Assembly: GCF_003148645.1 (NCBI RefSeq)
Contig: NZ_QGGP01000003.1
Span: 62,001 to 126,000 of the forward strand
Direction of reading: 5' to 3'
From: Xanthomarina spongicola
Lineage (GTDB): Bacteria; Bacteroidota; Bacteroidia; Flavobacteriales; Flavobacteriaceae
Length of the DNA: 64,000 nucleotides
Positions 21,980 through 29,946 of this stretch are shown piece by piece. The notes beneath the pieces were generated by a model. That model was not told where the DNA came from. It did not search any database and saw nothing but the letters and a program-made list of their open reading frames with translations. Numbering within the stretch: position 1 is the first letter of the stretch; every line of letters starts with the position of its first letter. Position numbers and translations under genes: made by a program.

Positions 21980-23998
21980 TTGTATCAAAAAATAATATTC
22001 ATACTCACATTATTTTTTTTCTTACCATTAAATGCCCAAAACACGGCTTTTAATAGGCAATTAGATAGTATATACTATTACAGAGATTTAGCAGAAAAAT
22101 CTTTAAATACTAAAGATAGAATTCAATATGCCAAATATGCTATAAAATTATCTGAAGCAACCAAACAAGATTCTACTATTTTAAAAAGTAAACGTTTACT
22201 TTCAACACTCTACTTAAGAGAAAGAGATGTCAATTCTTTATTTGACTTAAATCATGAAAATTTAAAACTTGCAAACAAGTTGCAAGATTCTATTGCTATT
22301 GCTAACATAACGAATGTTTTAGGCTGGTATCATGGGCAAAAAGCTCAAATTGATAGCTCTTATTACTACTATTATAAAGCTTCTAAAGCATTTAAAAAGA
22401 TTCATGATGTTGAAAATGAGGCTTTCACATTGTATAATATGTCAAATATTCAATTTGATCAACGGGATTATATTGGTTGTGAACAAAATGCCGTAGCTTC
22501 TATTAGATTATATCAAAGCCTTCCTGAAACTGAAGAAACATTAGATTACTTATGGGCATTACACAATTTAATTGCTATTGCGTCTGATGAATTGGAATTA
22601 TTTGATAAAGCTATTGAATATCATGCAAAGGCATTAACTTTTAGTGATAAGATAAGCAATAATTTTATTTACACATTATATTCTAATAGCAACATTGCTT
22701 TAATTTATAAAGAATTAAAACAGTATGATAAAGCTTTAAAAATCTATGAAGACTTATTTCAAAACAAAGAGATTCTCCTTGAAGAACCAAATAATTACAC
22801 TCTCATATTAGGTGACTATGCGTATATTAAACATCTCACAAAAAATTTTAAGGAAGATGATATTGCAAACATGCTCTCGGAAGCATATAAAATTAGTGAT
22901 AGTATAAGAGATGCTTATAGTATTATGTCTGTAAGTTTAAATGCTTCTGAATTTTATAAGGACATAGAAAATAAGGACTCTGCGCTGTTCTTTGCAAATA
23001 GAGCTTATAATCTTAGTAAAGAAACCAAAACTAACGATGTGATTTTAAAATCACTGATGCTTAAATCTAAAATAGAAGATGAGGCAAAGGCAAAAACCTA
23101 TTTAACAGAATATATACATTTAAGCGATAGCCTTCAAAATAAAGAACGAGCCATAAGAAACAAATTTGCCAGAATAGAATTTGAAACAGATCAAATTGTT
23201 GAGAGAAGTAAACAAATAGCTAAAGAAAGATTATGGTTGTTAATTTTATCCATTGGATTAATTTTTACATTATTATTACTTTATATTATAATAACTCAAA
23301 GGTCAAAGAACAAGGAATTAAAATTTAATCAGCAACAACAGGAAACCAACGAAGAAATTTATAACTTAATGCTTTCTCAACAGGATAAAATTGATGAAGC
23401 TAGAGTTATTGAAAAAAAGAGAATTTCTGAAGAATTACATGATGGCATTTTAGGTCGTTTGTTTGGAATTAGATTGAGTTTGGATAGCTTGAACATGAGT
23501 TCAAAACCAGAAGCTATAGAAAATCGAGAAAAATATTTAGGAGATCTTAAAGAGATTGAACAAGACATAAGAAAAGTGTCTCATGAACTTAACACAGATT
23601 TTGTTTCTGGGTCTAATTATATTAGCATTATTAAATCACTTTTAGAAACACAAACTAAAGCTTATAAGCTTAGTTACACTTTAAGAAACGATGATAATAT
23701 TGATTGGGATAGCATATCTAACAAAACCAAAATTCATTATTATAGAATAATCCAAGAAACACTTCAAAATATATACAAGCATGCCAATGCTACAGAAGTT
23801 CATATTAGTTTTAAACAAAAAAATAATGTAATTTGCTTATCTATTTCAGACAATGGTTCTGGTTTCGATGTCAACAAAGTTAGAAAAGGCATTGGGTTAA
23901 AAAACATCAACTCAAGAGTAAAAGAAATTAATGGAGAACTAGAAATTAAATCAACTATCAATTCTGGAACAGAACTAATTATTAAAGCCCCAATTTAA
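21980..23998 (+). CDS. TPR-containing sensor histidine kinase (HisKA_3 type)
   Basis: 672 residues from TTG 21980. The order is a signal peptide (IIFILTLFFFLPLNAQ), an extracytoplasmic region of TPR-like helices (about 20-400), a transmembrane helix at about 417-435, a coiled-coil, a HisKA_3 dimerisation domain with H487 in EELHDG, and a HATPase with DNGSGFD and GIGLKN. It senses from the periplasm and phosphorylates the regulator 12 bases downstream. The start is odd: ATG 21975 is out of frame, and one extra A in the A6 run at 21987-21992 would join it to this frame as MYCIKKIIFIL. Confidence 0.88.
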   Translation: MYQKIIFILTLFFFLPLNAQNTAFNRQLDSIYYYRDLAEKSLNTKDRIQYAKYAIKLSEATKQDSTILKSKRLLSTLYLRERDVNSLFDLNHENLKLANKLQDSIAIANITNVLGWYHGQKAQIDSSYYYYYKASKAFKKIHDVENEAFTLYNMSNIQFDQRDYIGCEQNAVASIRLYQSLPETEETLDYLWALHNLIAIASDELELFDKAIEYHAKALTFSDKISNNFIYTLYSNSNIALIYKELKQYDKALKIYEDLFQNKEILLEEPNNYTLILGDYAYIKHLTKNFKEDDIANMLSEAYKISDSIRDAYSIMSVSLNASEFYKDIENKDSALFFANRAYNLSKETKTNDVILKSLMLKSKIEDEAKAKTYLTEYIHLSDSLQNKERAIRNKFARIEFETDQIVERSKQIAKERLWLLILSIGLIFTLLLLYIIITQRSKNKELKFNQQQQETNEEIYNLMLSQQDKIDEARVIEKKRISEELHDGILGRLFGIRLSLDSLNMSSKPEAIENREKYLGDLKEIEQDIRKVSHELNTDFVSGSNYISIIKSLLETQTKAYKLSYTLRNDDNIDWDSISNKTKIHYYRIIQETLQNIYKHANATEVHISFKQKNNVICLSISDNGSGFDVNKVRKGIGLKNINSRVKEINGELEIKSTINSGTELIIKAPI

Positions 23999-24010
23999 AA
24001 ATTAAACCTA

Positions 24011-24685
24011 ATGCAAGAAACCATTCGCATATTAATGACAGACGATCATCCGATGATTATTGAAGGATATCAAAATACATTAATAGCTACTAAAAAAGAA
24101 TCTCAAGATTTAAAAATTGATATAGCAAATAGTTGCGATGAGTCTATTAAGTATATGAATAAAGCCATATCGTTAGAAAATCCATACGATATTCTATTTA
24201 TGGACATCAGCTTGCCTCCATCCACAGATGGAAAATTTACATCAGGCGAAGACCTAGCTCTTTATGCTAGAAAAATTATGCCAAAAGCAAAAATTGTTAT
24301 TCTTACCATGTTTAATGAATCGTATAGAATACATAACATTGTAAAAACAATAAATCCTGAAGGCTTTTTAATTAAAAGCGATTTAACTTCCAGAGAATTG
24401 GCAAGTGCATTTCAGGCAGTAATTAATAACCCACCATTTTATAGTGGAACAGTTAATAGTATTATTAGAAAAACTATTTCTAACGATATTGTTATAGATG
24501 AAGTAAATAGAAAAATTCTTCATTTATTATCTCAAGGAATCAAAACAAAGAGTCTAACAGATCATATAGATTTATCTATGAGTGCTATTGAAAAAAGAAA
24601 AAGGCACTTAAAAGAACTATTTATGGTAAATGATAGTAATGATGAAACACTATTAAATGAAGCTAGAAAAAAAGGATTTGTATAA
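24011..24685 (+). CDS. Response regulator with NarL/LuxR-like C-terminal domain
   Basis: 224 residues. The receiver domain has the acidic pair in TDDHP, phospho-acceptor D65 in ILFMDISLPP and the Lys in GFLIKSDL. The C-terminal 65 residues form a helix-turn-helix with LLSQGIKTKSLTDHIDLSMSAIEKRKRHL, a divergent LuxR-type recognition region. It pairs with the HisKA_3 kinase upstream, the class that normally goes with NarL-type regulators. Likely targets include the neighbouring peptide gene and the small unit at 24764-24942, inferred only from proximity and repeated sites. Confidence 0.9.
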   Translation: MQETIRILMTDDHPMIIEGYQNTLIATKKESQDLKIDIANSCDESIKYMNKAISLENPYDILFMDISLPPSTDGKFTSGEDLALYARKIMPKAKIVILTMFNESYRIHNIVKTINPEGFLIKSDLTSRELASAFQAVINNPPFYSGTVNSIIRKTISNDIVIDEVNRKILHLLSQGIKTKSLTDHIDLSMSAIEKRKRHLKELFMVNDSNDETLLNEARKKGFV

Positions 24686-24696
24686 TATTTTTAAAC

Positions 24697-24730
24697 AAAA
24701 AGTGTTAAAATCTTAATTTTTTACACTTTT
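24697..24730 (+). terminator. Terminator after the response regulator
   Basis: AAAAGTGT (24697-24704) pairs with ACACTTTT (24723-24730), with AAAA/TTTT pairing inside after one mismatch. Confidence 0.7.
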
Positions 24731-24763
24731 AAAACCTTCCAAATACATTGTATTTGTTTAGTA

Positions 24764-24831
24764 TTACGGTTTTACCGTAATTATTTTGTGGATAAACCGT
24801 AACAAAAAGTTAAAAGTTCCATTTATATTTG
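24764..24831 (+). promoter_or_regulatory. Palindromic operator and promoter of a short non-coding unit
   Basis: TTACGGT-TTT-ACCGTAA at 24764-24780 is a perfect inverted repeat. A third ACCGTAA lies at 24796-24802, 22 bases from the second. TATATTTG at 24824-24831 is an exact -7 box. This looks like a regulator site upstream of a promoter, but no protein gene follows on this strand. Confidence 0.5.
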
Positions 24832-24837
24832 AAGTAT

Positions 24838-24942
24838 CAACAACAATTAGTTAATCCCTCAAAAGATATTTCGTTGATAATAGCATTTACACTAACCTCG
24901 TGATTTTTATTTCTTAATAAAAGTCATGAGGTTTCTTCTTTT
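24838..24942 (+). ncRNA. Possible small RNA between the response regulator and DUF456 genes
   Basis: It lies between an exact TATATTTG promoter box and a terminator-like hairpin. TATCAAC (near 24835) can pair with GTTGATA (24873-24879), enclosing TTAATCCCTCAAAAG. The 3' hairpin is AACCTCGTGA/TCATGAGGTT (24894-24903 with 24924-24933), then a T-rich tail. There is no ATG-initiated frame of useful size. The 3' end touches the convergent DUF456 stop. Confidence 0.4.
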
Positions 24943-25451
24943 TAGAATGTAAAGATGGTGCTTTTATATTCCCAAGCTTTCATAATAAAAAAACCAAAAT
25001 AAATTATTGCTACAATAAACTTTATAAAAGTACCTGTTAGAAATCCAAGAAAAGAACCAAAAGCAGCTTTTACTGCTGTCTTTGAATCTGTTTTATTTAA
25101 TAATTCTCCAACAATAGCACCAACAAAAGGCCAAATTATAATGCCAAAAATTCCAAGAATTGGAAAGAAAATAGCAACCAATAATCCAAGAGTTGTACCA
25201 ATAACACCATATTTACTACCACCAAATTTTTTAGTGCCAAGTGCAGGAATAATGTAGTCTAGTGTAAAAACCATTAGAGCTATGGCTAACGTAATCCCTA
25301 AAAATAACCAATTGTTTGGAACTGCATTAGTTAAATAGAGCAGAAGTAAACCAATCCAACTTAAAGGAGGTCCAGGTAAAACAGGTAAAAAGCTACCTAA
25401 AATACCAACGAGCATAAATAAAAAACCAATAAAAGTTAATAAGATATCCAT
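24942..25451 (-). CDS. DUF456 membrane protein
   Basis: 169 residues from ATG 25451, mostly hydrophobic with about four to five membrane helices. The pattern GSFLPVLPGPPLSWIGLLLLY and the later GAIVGELLNK are typical of DUF456. The glycine-rich middle part (FFPILGIFGIIIWPFVGAIVG) suggests close helix packing. Its function is not known in any organism that I can name. It is transcribed away from the BlaI cassette. Confidence 0.85.
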   Translation of the reverse strand: MDILLTFIGFLFMLVGILGSFLPVLPGPPLSWIGLLLLYLTNAVPNNWLFLGITLAIALMVFTLDYIIPALGTKKFGGSKYGVIGTTLGLLVAIFFPILGIFGIIIWPFVGAIVGELLNKTDSKTAVKAAFGSFLGFLTGTFIKFIVAIIYFGFFIMKAWEYKSTIFTF

Positions 25452-25502
25452 ATATTTTTATTTATAAGACGAAGATATAAAATGATTGTTACAAAAGTTT
25501 TT

Positions 25503-25564
25503 AACTAAATAATTAGTTCAAACTAAATATTTAGTTATATTTGTATTCAACTAAGTTTTTAGTT
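25503..25564 (+). promoter_or_regulatory. Triple BlaI-type operator with overlapping promoter
   Basis: There are three 16-base palindromic sites: AACTAAATAATTAGTT (25503-25518), the perfect AACTAAATATTTAGTT (25521-25536) and AACTAAGTTTTTAGTT (25549-25564). A TATATTTG -7 box (25536-25543) starts at the last base of site 2. Repressor bound here would block the promoter. I infer autoregulation by the BlaI-like protein encoded at 25676. Confidence 0.75.
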
Positions 25565-25647
25565 TTAATAAAATAGTCATTCTGAACTTGTTTTAGATTC
25601 TAATGAGAGAATAACAAATAGATAACTGTTTAAAAGTATAATTAATA

Positions 25648-25670
25648 AGATTCCCAATCGAGTTGGGAAA
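25648..25670 (+). repeat. Short REP-like hairpin, copy C, next to the blaI-like start
   Basis: TTCCCAA-TCGAG-TTGGGAA is a perfect 7-bp hairpin with the same AGATTCCCA left edge as copies A and B. It ends five bases before the ATG at 25676 and so overlaps the ribosome-binding region. Confidence 0.6.
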
Positions 25671-25675
25671 TAAAT

Positions 25676-26035
25676 ATGAAACAACTCACCAAAGCCGAAG
25701 AAGAAATCATGCAAGTGTTATGGCAGCTTGAAAAAGGTAACGTAAAACAAATTATAGATGTATTACCTGAACCTAAACCAGCTTATAATACAGTATCTAC
25801 TATTGTAAGAATTCTAGAAAGTAAGGGCTTTGTAGATTACGAAAAACTTGGGAAAGGACATATCTATTTCCCAGTTATGAAAAAGCAAGATTATAGCAAC
25901 CAAAGTATAAATTCTTTGGTAGACAACTACTTTCAAGGCTCGTTTAAAAGCATGGTTTCTTTCTTTGTTAAGAAAAACGACATCAGCTTAAAAGAACTAG
26001 AATCCGTTTTAAAAGATATTAATAAAGAAGACTAA
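25676..26035 (+). CDS. BlaI/MecI/CopY-family repressor (cassette 1)
   Basis: 119 residues. The winged-helix signature LTKAEEEIMQVLWQLEKGNV and KPAYNTVSTIVRILESKGFVDYEKLGKG match BlaI/MecI. The C-terminal half mediates dimerisation and holds the region normally cleaved on induction. It should bind the AACTAA...TTAGTT sites upstream. The M56 protease gene follows two bases after the stop, as in bla/mec systems. No beta-lactamase gene is nearby, so the regulated function is unknown. Confidence 0.93.
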   Translation: MKQLTKAEEEIMQVLWQLEKGNVKQIIDVLPEPKPAYNTVSTIVRILESKGFVDYEKLGKGHIYFPVMKKQDYSNQSINSLVDNYFQGSFKSMVSFFVKKNDISLKELESVLKDINKED

Positions 26036-26037
26036 TT

Positions 26038-27627
26038 ATGGCACAATATATCATTCAGGCAATTGCATTTCAACTATTTTTTTTAATAGTTTACGATGTG
26101 TTTTTAAAAAAAGAAACCTTCTTTAATTGGAATAGAGCCTATCTTTTAATAACAGCAATTTTATCATTTGTTTTGCCATTTATTAAGATTGAGATGTTTA
26201 AAAACATCGTTCCACAGCAATATATTATAACGCTTCCTGAGGTTGTTATTGGGAAACAAAACCCAATAGTTTTAGACGAAGTTTTCATTGAAGGCGCTAA
26301 TCAAGCATCCAGCTTTTCGTGGTCTTGGATGTATCTATTTTATTTTGGTTCTGCTATCGCTTTTTCAATTTTTGCTTACAAACTGATTAATATTATCCGA
26401 CTGATTTACAGTAATCCAAAACAAGAAGAACAAAATTTACAGATTGTGAATTTAGAAAACAGTCGTGATGCCTTTTCATTCTTCAATTACATTTTTATAG
26501 GGAAGCAATTAGAAAGTGAAGAACGAGAAACTATTATAAAACATGAGTTAGTGCATGTAAAGCAAAAACACACGTTCGATATGTTGTTTTTCGAAATTCT
26601 TCGGGTTTTTTTTTGGTTCAATCCACTTATTTATATGTATCAAAACCGGATTTCTGTAGTACACGAATTTATTGCAGATGCCGAAGCTGTAAAGCACAAT
26701 AAAACACAATATTATCAAAACCTGTTATCGCAAGTGTTTCATGCCAAGCAGGTATCATTCATCAATCCATTTTTTAAAGAATCATTAATCAAAAAACGAA
26801 TCGTTATGTTACAAAAATCAAAATCAAAACAAGTACAATTATTAAGGTATGCCTTATTAATTCCCATGGTAATTGGAATGTTAATTTATTCATCGTGTTC
26901 AGATGAAAATCAAAAACGAGAAGATCTAATGGAAGAAAATTCAATAAAAGAACTTTCAATATTAGAACAGATTGAAGCAATTAAAAAGGAAATTGAAATA
27001 CAAGGAGAAGTTACACAAGAAGGAGAAAAAGGCTTGTTTTTATTATTAGGAAGAACAACTTTTAATATAAACCAAGATTTCCTCGATAAAGTAGATGAAT
27101 ATAATGAAGCAGAAAATAAGAATGAAATTCATAAAAAAATAACATACTTGTTTAAGTCACTTCCAACAGAAGGAAGTATAACAGATGAAGAGATTTTCGC
27201 AATAAAAAAACTAATAACAATAACACAAGGATCTTCATTAAATTCATCAGAGTATGAAGGAAAATCCGAAGTACCGTTTTCAGTAATTAGTCAAGTCCCT
27301 GTTTTTCCAGGTTGCAACTCACAGGCAGATGAAGCTGGAAAAAAAGTTTGTTTTAATGAGGGAATAAGTAATTTTGTTGCTAAAAACTTCAATGCAGATT
27401 TAGCTAAAACATTAGATTTAAAAGGGTCTATTAAAATATCTGTTTTCTTTAAAATAGATAACCAAGGTAATATTATTGAAGCCAAAGCAAGAGCTCCAAA
27501 ACCAGAACTGGAAGTAGAAGCTGTTCGCGTTGTCAATATGCTACCAAAAATGACACCAGGAATGCATGGAGGAAAGGCAGTAAACGTACCTTATTACTTG
27601 CCTATTAAATTTGAAATTAAAGAATAA
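26038..27627 (+). CDS. M56 (BlaR1-like) membrane metalloprotease with TonB-like C-terminal domain
   Basis: 529 residues. The N-terminal half is membrane-bound with four hydrophobic segments and the zinc-protease motif HELVH (169-173) in a cytoplasmic loop, followed by FFWFNPLIYMY and a further helix around RYALLIPMVIGMLIY. The periplasmic part ends with a TonB C-terminal-like domain: PVFPGCNSQADEAGKKVCF, IKISVFFKIDNQGNI and YYLPIKFEIKE. There is no penicillin-binding sensor domain, so it does not sense beta-lactams in the classic way. It probably cleaves the BlaI-like repressor encoded just upstream. Confidence 0.9.
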   Translation: MAQYIIQAIAFQLFFLIVYDVFLKKETFFNWNRAYLLITAILSFVLPFIKIEMFKNIVPQQYIITLPEVVIGKQNPIVLDEVFIEGANQASSFSWSWMYLFYFGSAIAFSIFAYKLINIIRLIYSNPKQEEQNLQIVNLENSRDAFSFFNYIFIGKQLESEERETIIKHELVHVKQKHTFDMLFFEILRVFFWFNPLIYMYQNRISVVHEFIADAEAVKHNKTQYYQNLLSQVFHAKQVSFINPFFKESLIKKRIVMLQKSKSKQVQLLRYALLIPMVIGMLIYSSCSDENQKREDLMEENSIKELSILEQIEAIKKEIEIQGEVTQEGEKGLFLLLGRTTFNINQDFLDKVDEYNEAENKNEIHKKITYLFKSLPTEGSITDEEIFAIKKLITITQGSSLNSSEYEGKSEVPFSVISQVPVFPGCNSQADEAGKKVCFNEGISNFVAKNFNADLAKTLDLKGSIKISVFFKIDNQGNIIEAKARAPKPELEVEAVRVVNMLPKMTPGMHGGKAVNVPYYLPIKFEIKE

Positions 27628-27638
27628 GTGTTATAAAA

Positions 27639-27676
27639 CATAAAAAAACCGAAGACTTAACTTCGGTTTTTTTTAT
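27639..27676 (+). terminator. Terminator of BlaI/M56 cassette 1
   Basis: AAAAAAACCGAAG (27642-27654) pairs with CTTCGGTTTTTTT (27661-27673) around loop ACTTAA. Confidence 0.9.
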
Positions 27677-27741
27677 GTTTAAATTGTTTCATTTATGTAG
27701 GATTATCAAAAAAATTGTACTTTTCCATTTCAAATCTGTGT

Positions 27742-28218
27742 ATGAAACATTTGTACCTTTTATTTGGTTTATTGTTGTTGGTTTCTTGCAATTATTTTGA
27801 TGTCAAGAAAACAACATCAGACGCCATTTTAAATGAAGAATTAAAAACATTTAATTGGAGTGAAGTAGACGAATATCCTTCTTTTGCATCTTGTAATGAC
27901 GAAGTCTCCAAAGAGGAAAAAAAACGTTGTTTTCAAAATTCCTTAACAGCCATTATTGCCAATAAAATTCAAAGAGACACCATAGTAGTTTCACAAGATG
28001 TTAAGGATACCATTTATATTAAATTTCAAATTTCCGAAACTGGAACCTTGTCCTTGTTGGAAGCCAAAGTAGATTCTGTAACTCAAAAAGAAATTCCAAA
28101 TATCGATCAACTTATTGCAAGTAGTTTAGATTCGTTGCCAGAAATTTATCCAGCCATTAAACGAGGACAACAAGTAAAAACAGCTTTTACTTTACCTGTA
28201 ATTATTCAAGTAAATTAA
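27742..28218 (+). CDS. Lipoprotein with TonB-C-like domain related to the M56 tail
   Basis: 158 residues from ATG 27742; the earlier frame start at 27715 adds residues before the signal. The lipoprotein signal is LLLLVSCNY. The mature part carries YPSFASCNDEVSKEEKKRCF, then a beta-rich region (YIKFQISETGTLSLLEAK) and a final TAFTLPVIIQVN. This parallels the C-terminal domain of the protease just upstream, including the paired Cys spacing, so the two are probably paralogous modules. The role is unknown; it may compete with or assist the M56 sensor domain (inference). Confidence 0.65.
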   Translation: MKHLYLLFGLLLLVSCNYFDVKKTTSDAILNEELKTFNWSEVDEYPSFASCNDEVSKEEKKRCFQNSLTAIIANKIQRDTIVVSQDVKDTIYIKFQISETGTLSLLEAKVDSVTQKEIPNIDQLIASSLDSLPEIYPAIKRGQQVKTAFTLPVIIQVN

Positions 28219-28270
28219 AGTTGTTACACGAAGCTTGAAGAAGTGTCTTGTTTAGTGCAGAATAAATTGA

Positions 28271-29002
28271 TTAAAACCTAATGGCCATTTTCTTCATCAA
28301 CCTTAATATTTCAACATACAACCATATAAGAGTAACTAAAAGTCCCCAAGTTGCCAACCATTCTCTATCTTTAGGAGCTCTATTTTTATGTTTTTCAATA
28401 TAATCGAAATCCAAAAGTAAAGCTAATGATGCGAAAATAGCAGCTAGTACATTAATAACAATAGCTACCCAAGATGTTCCCCAAATAAAGGTTTTTATGC
28501 CAAAAAAACTTAAAATCCATGAAATTAAATAAACTAAAAAGATACTAGCACATGCTGTAATAATTACACTTCTAAGTTTTTTTGTAACTACAATTATTCG
28601 AGTCTGATAAAGCATTAACATGACAAAAAAAGTAATGATTGTAACTCCAATAGCTTGAAAAGGAAGATTAGGAAATTTAGCATGTGCATAACTACTTATG
28701 CCACCAAGAAAAAACCCTTTAGCTATTGCATAGAGTGGTACTAGATATTTTGCCCATTCTTTTCTAACTGAAATGACAATACTAATTACAATAGCAGAAA
28801 CCATACCTCCTGTTACAAACCACTTTATATTTGTTCCTTTAGAATATAATTGCCAGACATAAACTGTTATAGAGGCAATAATTAAAATTGAAAAAAGTGA
28901 TTTTAAAATAATTCCACGAACACTCATTTTTTTAGAAGAAATCTTATCGTTCTCCCAGAAATAATCGTTAAATGCAGGGTTAGAAGTTTTGTCTAAGCGC
29001 AT
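28271..29002 (-). CDS. Bax inhibitor-1/YccA-family membrane protein
   Basis: 243 residues from ATG 29002. It begins with a polar segment (TSNPAFNDYFW), then about seven hydrophobic helices. The pattern GGISSYAHAKFPNLPFQAIG, LLLDFDYIEKHKNRAPKDREWLATWGL and the following IWLYVEILRLM are typical of the larger Bacteroidetes members of this family. Family members are ion-leak or stress-related inner-membrane proteins. Its precise role here is unknown. It is the last of four closely packed minus-strand genes. Confidence 0.85.
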   Translation of the reverse strand: MRLDKTSNPAFNDYFWENDKISSKKMSVRGIILKSLFSILIIASITVYVWQLYSKGTNIKWFVTGGMVSAIVISIVISVRKEWAKYLVPLYAIAKGFFLGGISSYAHAKFPNLPFQAIGVTIITFFVMLMLYQTRIIVVTKKLRSVIITACASIFLVYLISWILSFFGIKTFIWGTSWVAIVINVLAAIFASLALLLDFDYIEKHKNRAPKDREWLATWGLLVTLIWLYVEILRLMKKMAIRF

Positions 29003-29005
29003 CAA

Positions 29006-29893
29006 TTATAAATTAAACTTAAAACCAAGAGCAAAATCAATTGGGAAATTCCCTTGATTTTCAATAAATAAGGCAAATAGGTTATTATATGCAAGTGTTA
29101 AGTAACCGTTTTTAGTAATTTTTATATCACTTCCTAAACCAAAAATAAAAGGCGCTTCTAAATTAGAACCAGATTGATCTTCGGTAATATAAGAACCAGG
29201 ATTTGTTGAATCTTCATAGGTTGTGGTTTGATTGTAAAAAGTATAAGTAACAAAAGTTAAATTGCCATAAATACTAAAGTTGCTTTTATTAATAAAACGA
29301 AATCTGTAACCTAAACCTAATTCTGTAGATGCATATTTAAAATCATCAGCTTCTAATGCTGTTCTTAAATTAAAATATCCAGCATGACGTTTAAAACGAG
29401 AATCACCATAAATTTCGAATTCTGCTCCAAAAAACGGGACAGATGTATTATTTGGATTATTAACAAAAGGTTGGTTTGTAACACCACCAAAAACACCTAA
29501 ACGTGATTTTAACTTGGCTCGTGGTTCATAGCTATAATTTAAATCGCTTGTAGAATTATACATATTGATATAATCTTTTAAGCTTGCTAGTGTTAAATTA
29601 ACTTTTTCAGCAGAAAGGCCATAATCTTTAGTTAATTGATTTAAAGTAGTTTTATATTGCTCTTGATATTTTTTAGTGTCTGGGTTTTTAGTATTCACTA
29701 ATTCTTGAATCGAACCATTTTCTGTTCTAACAAAATATCTGTATTGTCCATCTATAATATTCCAAAGTAAATCTAAATTACCATCCACTTCTGTTTTAAG
29801 TTGAAGGGTTTCACCATCTACAGTATAAGTTTCTTGAGCTTTTAGAGACATAAAACTCAATAATAAACACAAAATAAAGACTAGCTTTTTCAT
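29006..29893 (-). CDS. Secreted protein with probable outer-membrane beta-barrel C-terminus
   Basis: 295 residues from ATG 29893; the longer frame adds a non-signal leader and is rejected. The signal peptide is LVFILCLLLSFMSLKAQ. The N-terminal part (TYTVDGETLQLKTEVDG, about 20-130) is mixed helix and strand. The C-terminal part alternates hydrophobic residues and ends FALGFKFNL, with terminal Leu and upstream aromatics, as in outer-membrane barrels. I do not recognise a family name. It sits between GT2 and the Bax-inhibitor-like gene with tight spacing. Confidence 0.7.
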   Translation of the reverse strand: MKKLVFILCLLLSFMSLKAQETYTVDGETLQLKTEVDGNLDLLWNIIDGQYRYFVRTENGSIQELVNTKNPDTKKYQEQYKTTLNQLTKDYGLSAEKVNLTLASLKDYINMYNSTSDLNYSYEPRAKLKSRLGVFGGVTNQPFVNNPNNTSVPFFGAEFEIYGDSRFKRHAGYFNLRTALEADDFKYASTELGLGYRFRFINKSNFSIYGNLTFVTYTFYNQTTTYEDSTNPGSYITEDQSGSNLEAPFIFGLGSDIKITKNGYLTLAYNNLFALFIENQGNFPIDFALGFKFNL

Positions 29894-29946
29894 TAGATTT
29901 AGGATTTCAATTCTTGTAAATCTAACAAAAATAATTGATTTATACA

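Noticed and set aside
25676-27627. Beta-lactam resistance operon
   Set aside because: The BlaI/BlaR1 pair is present but the protease lacks a penicillin-binding domain and no beta-lactamase or PBP gene is nearby.
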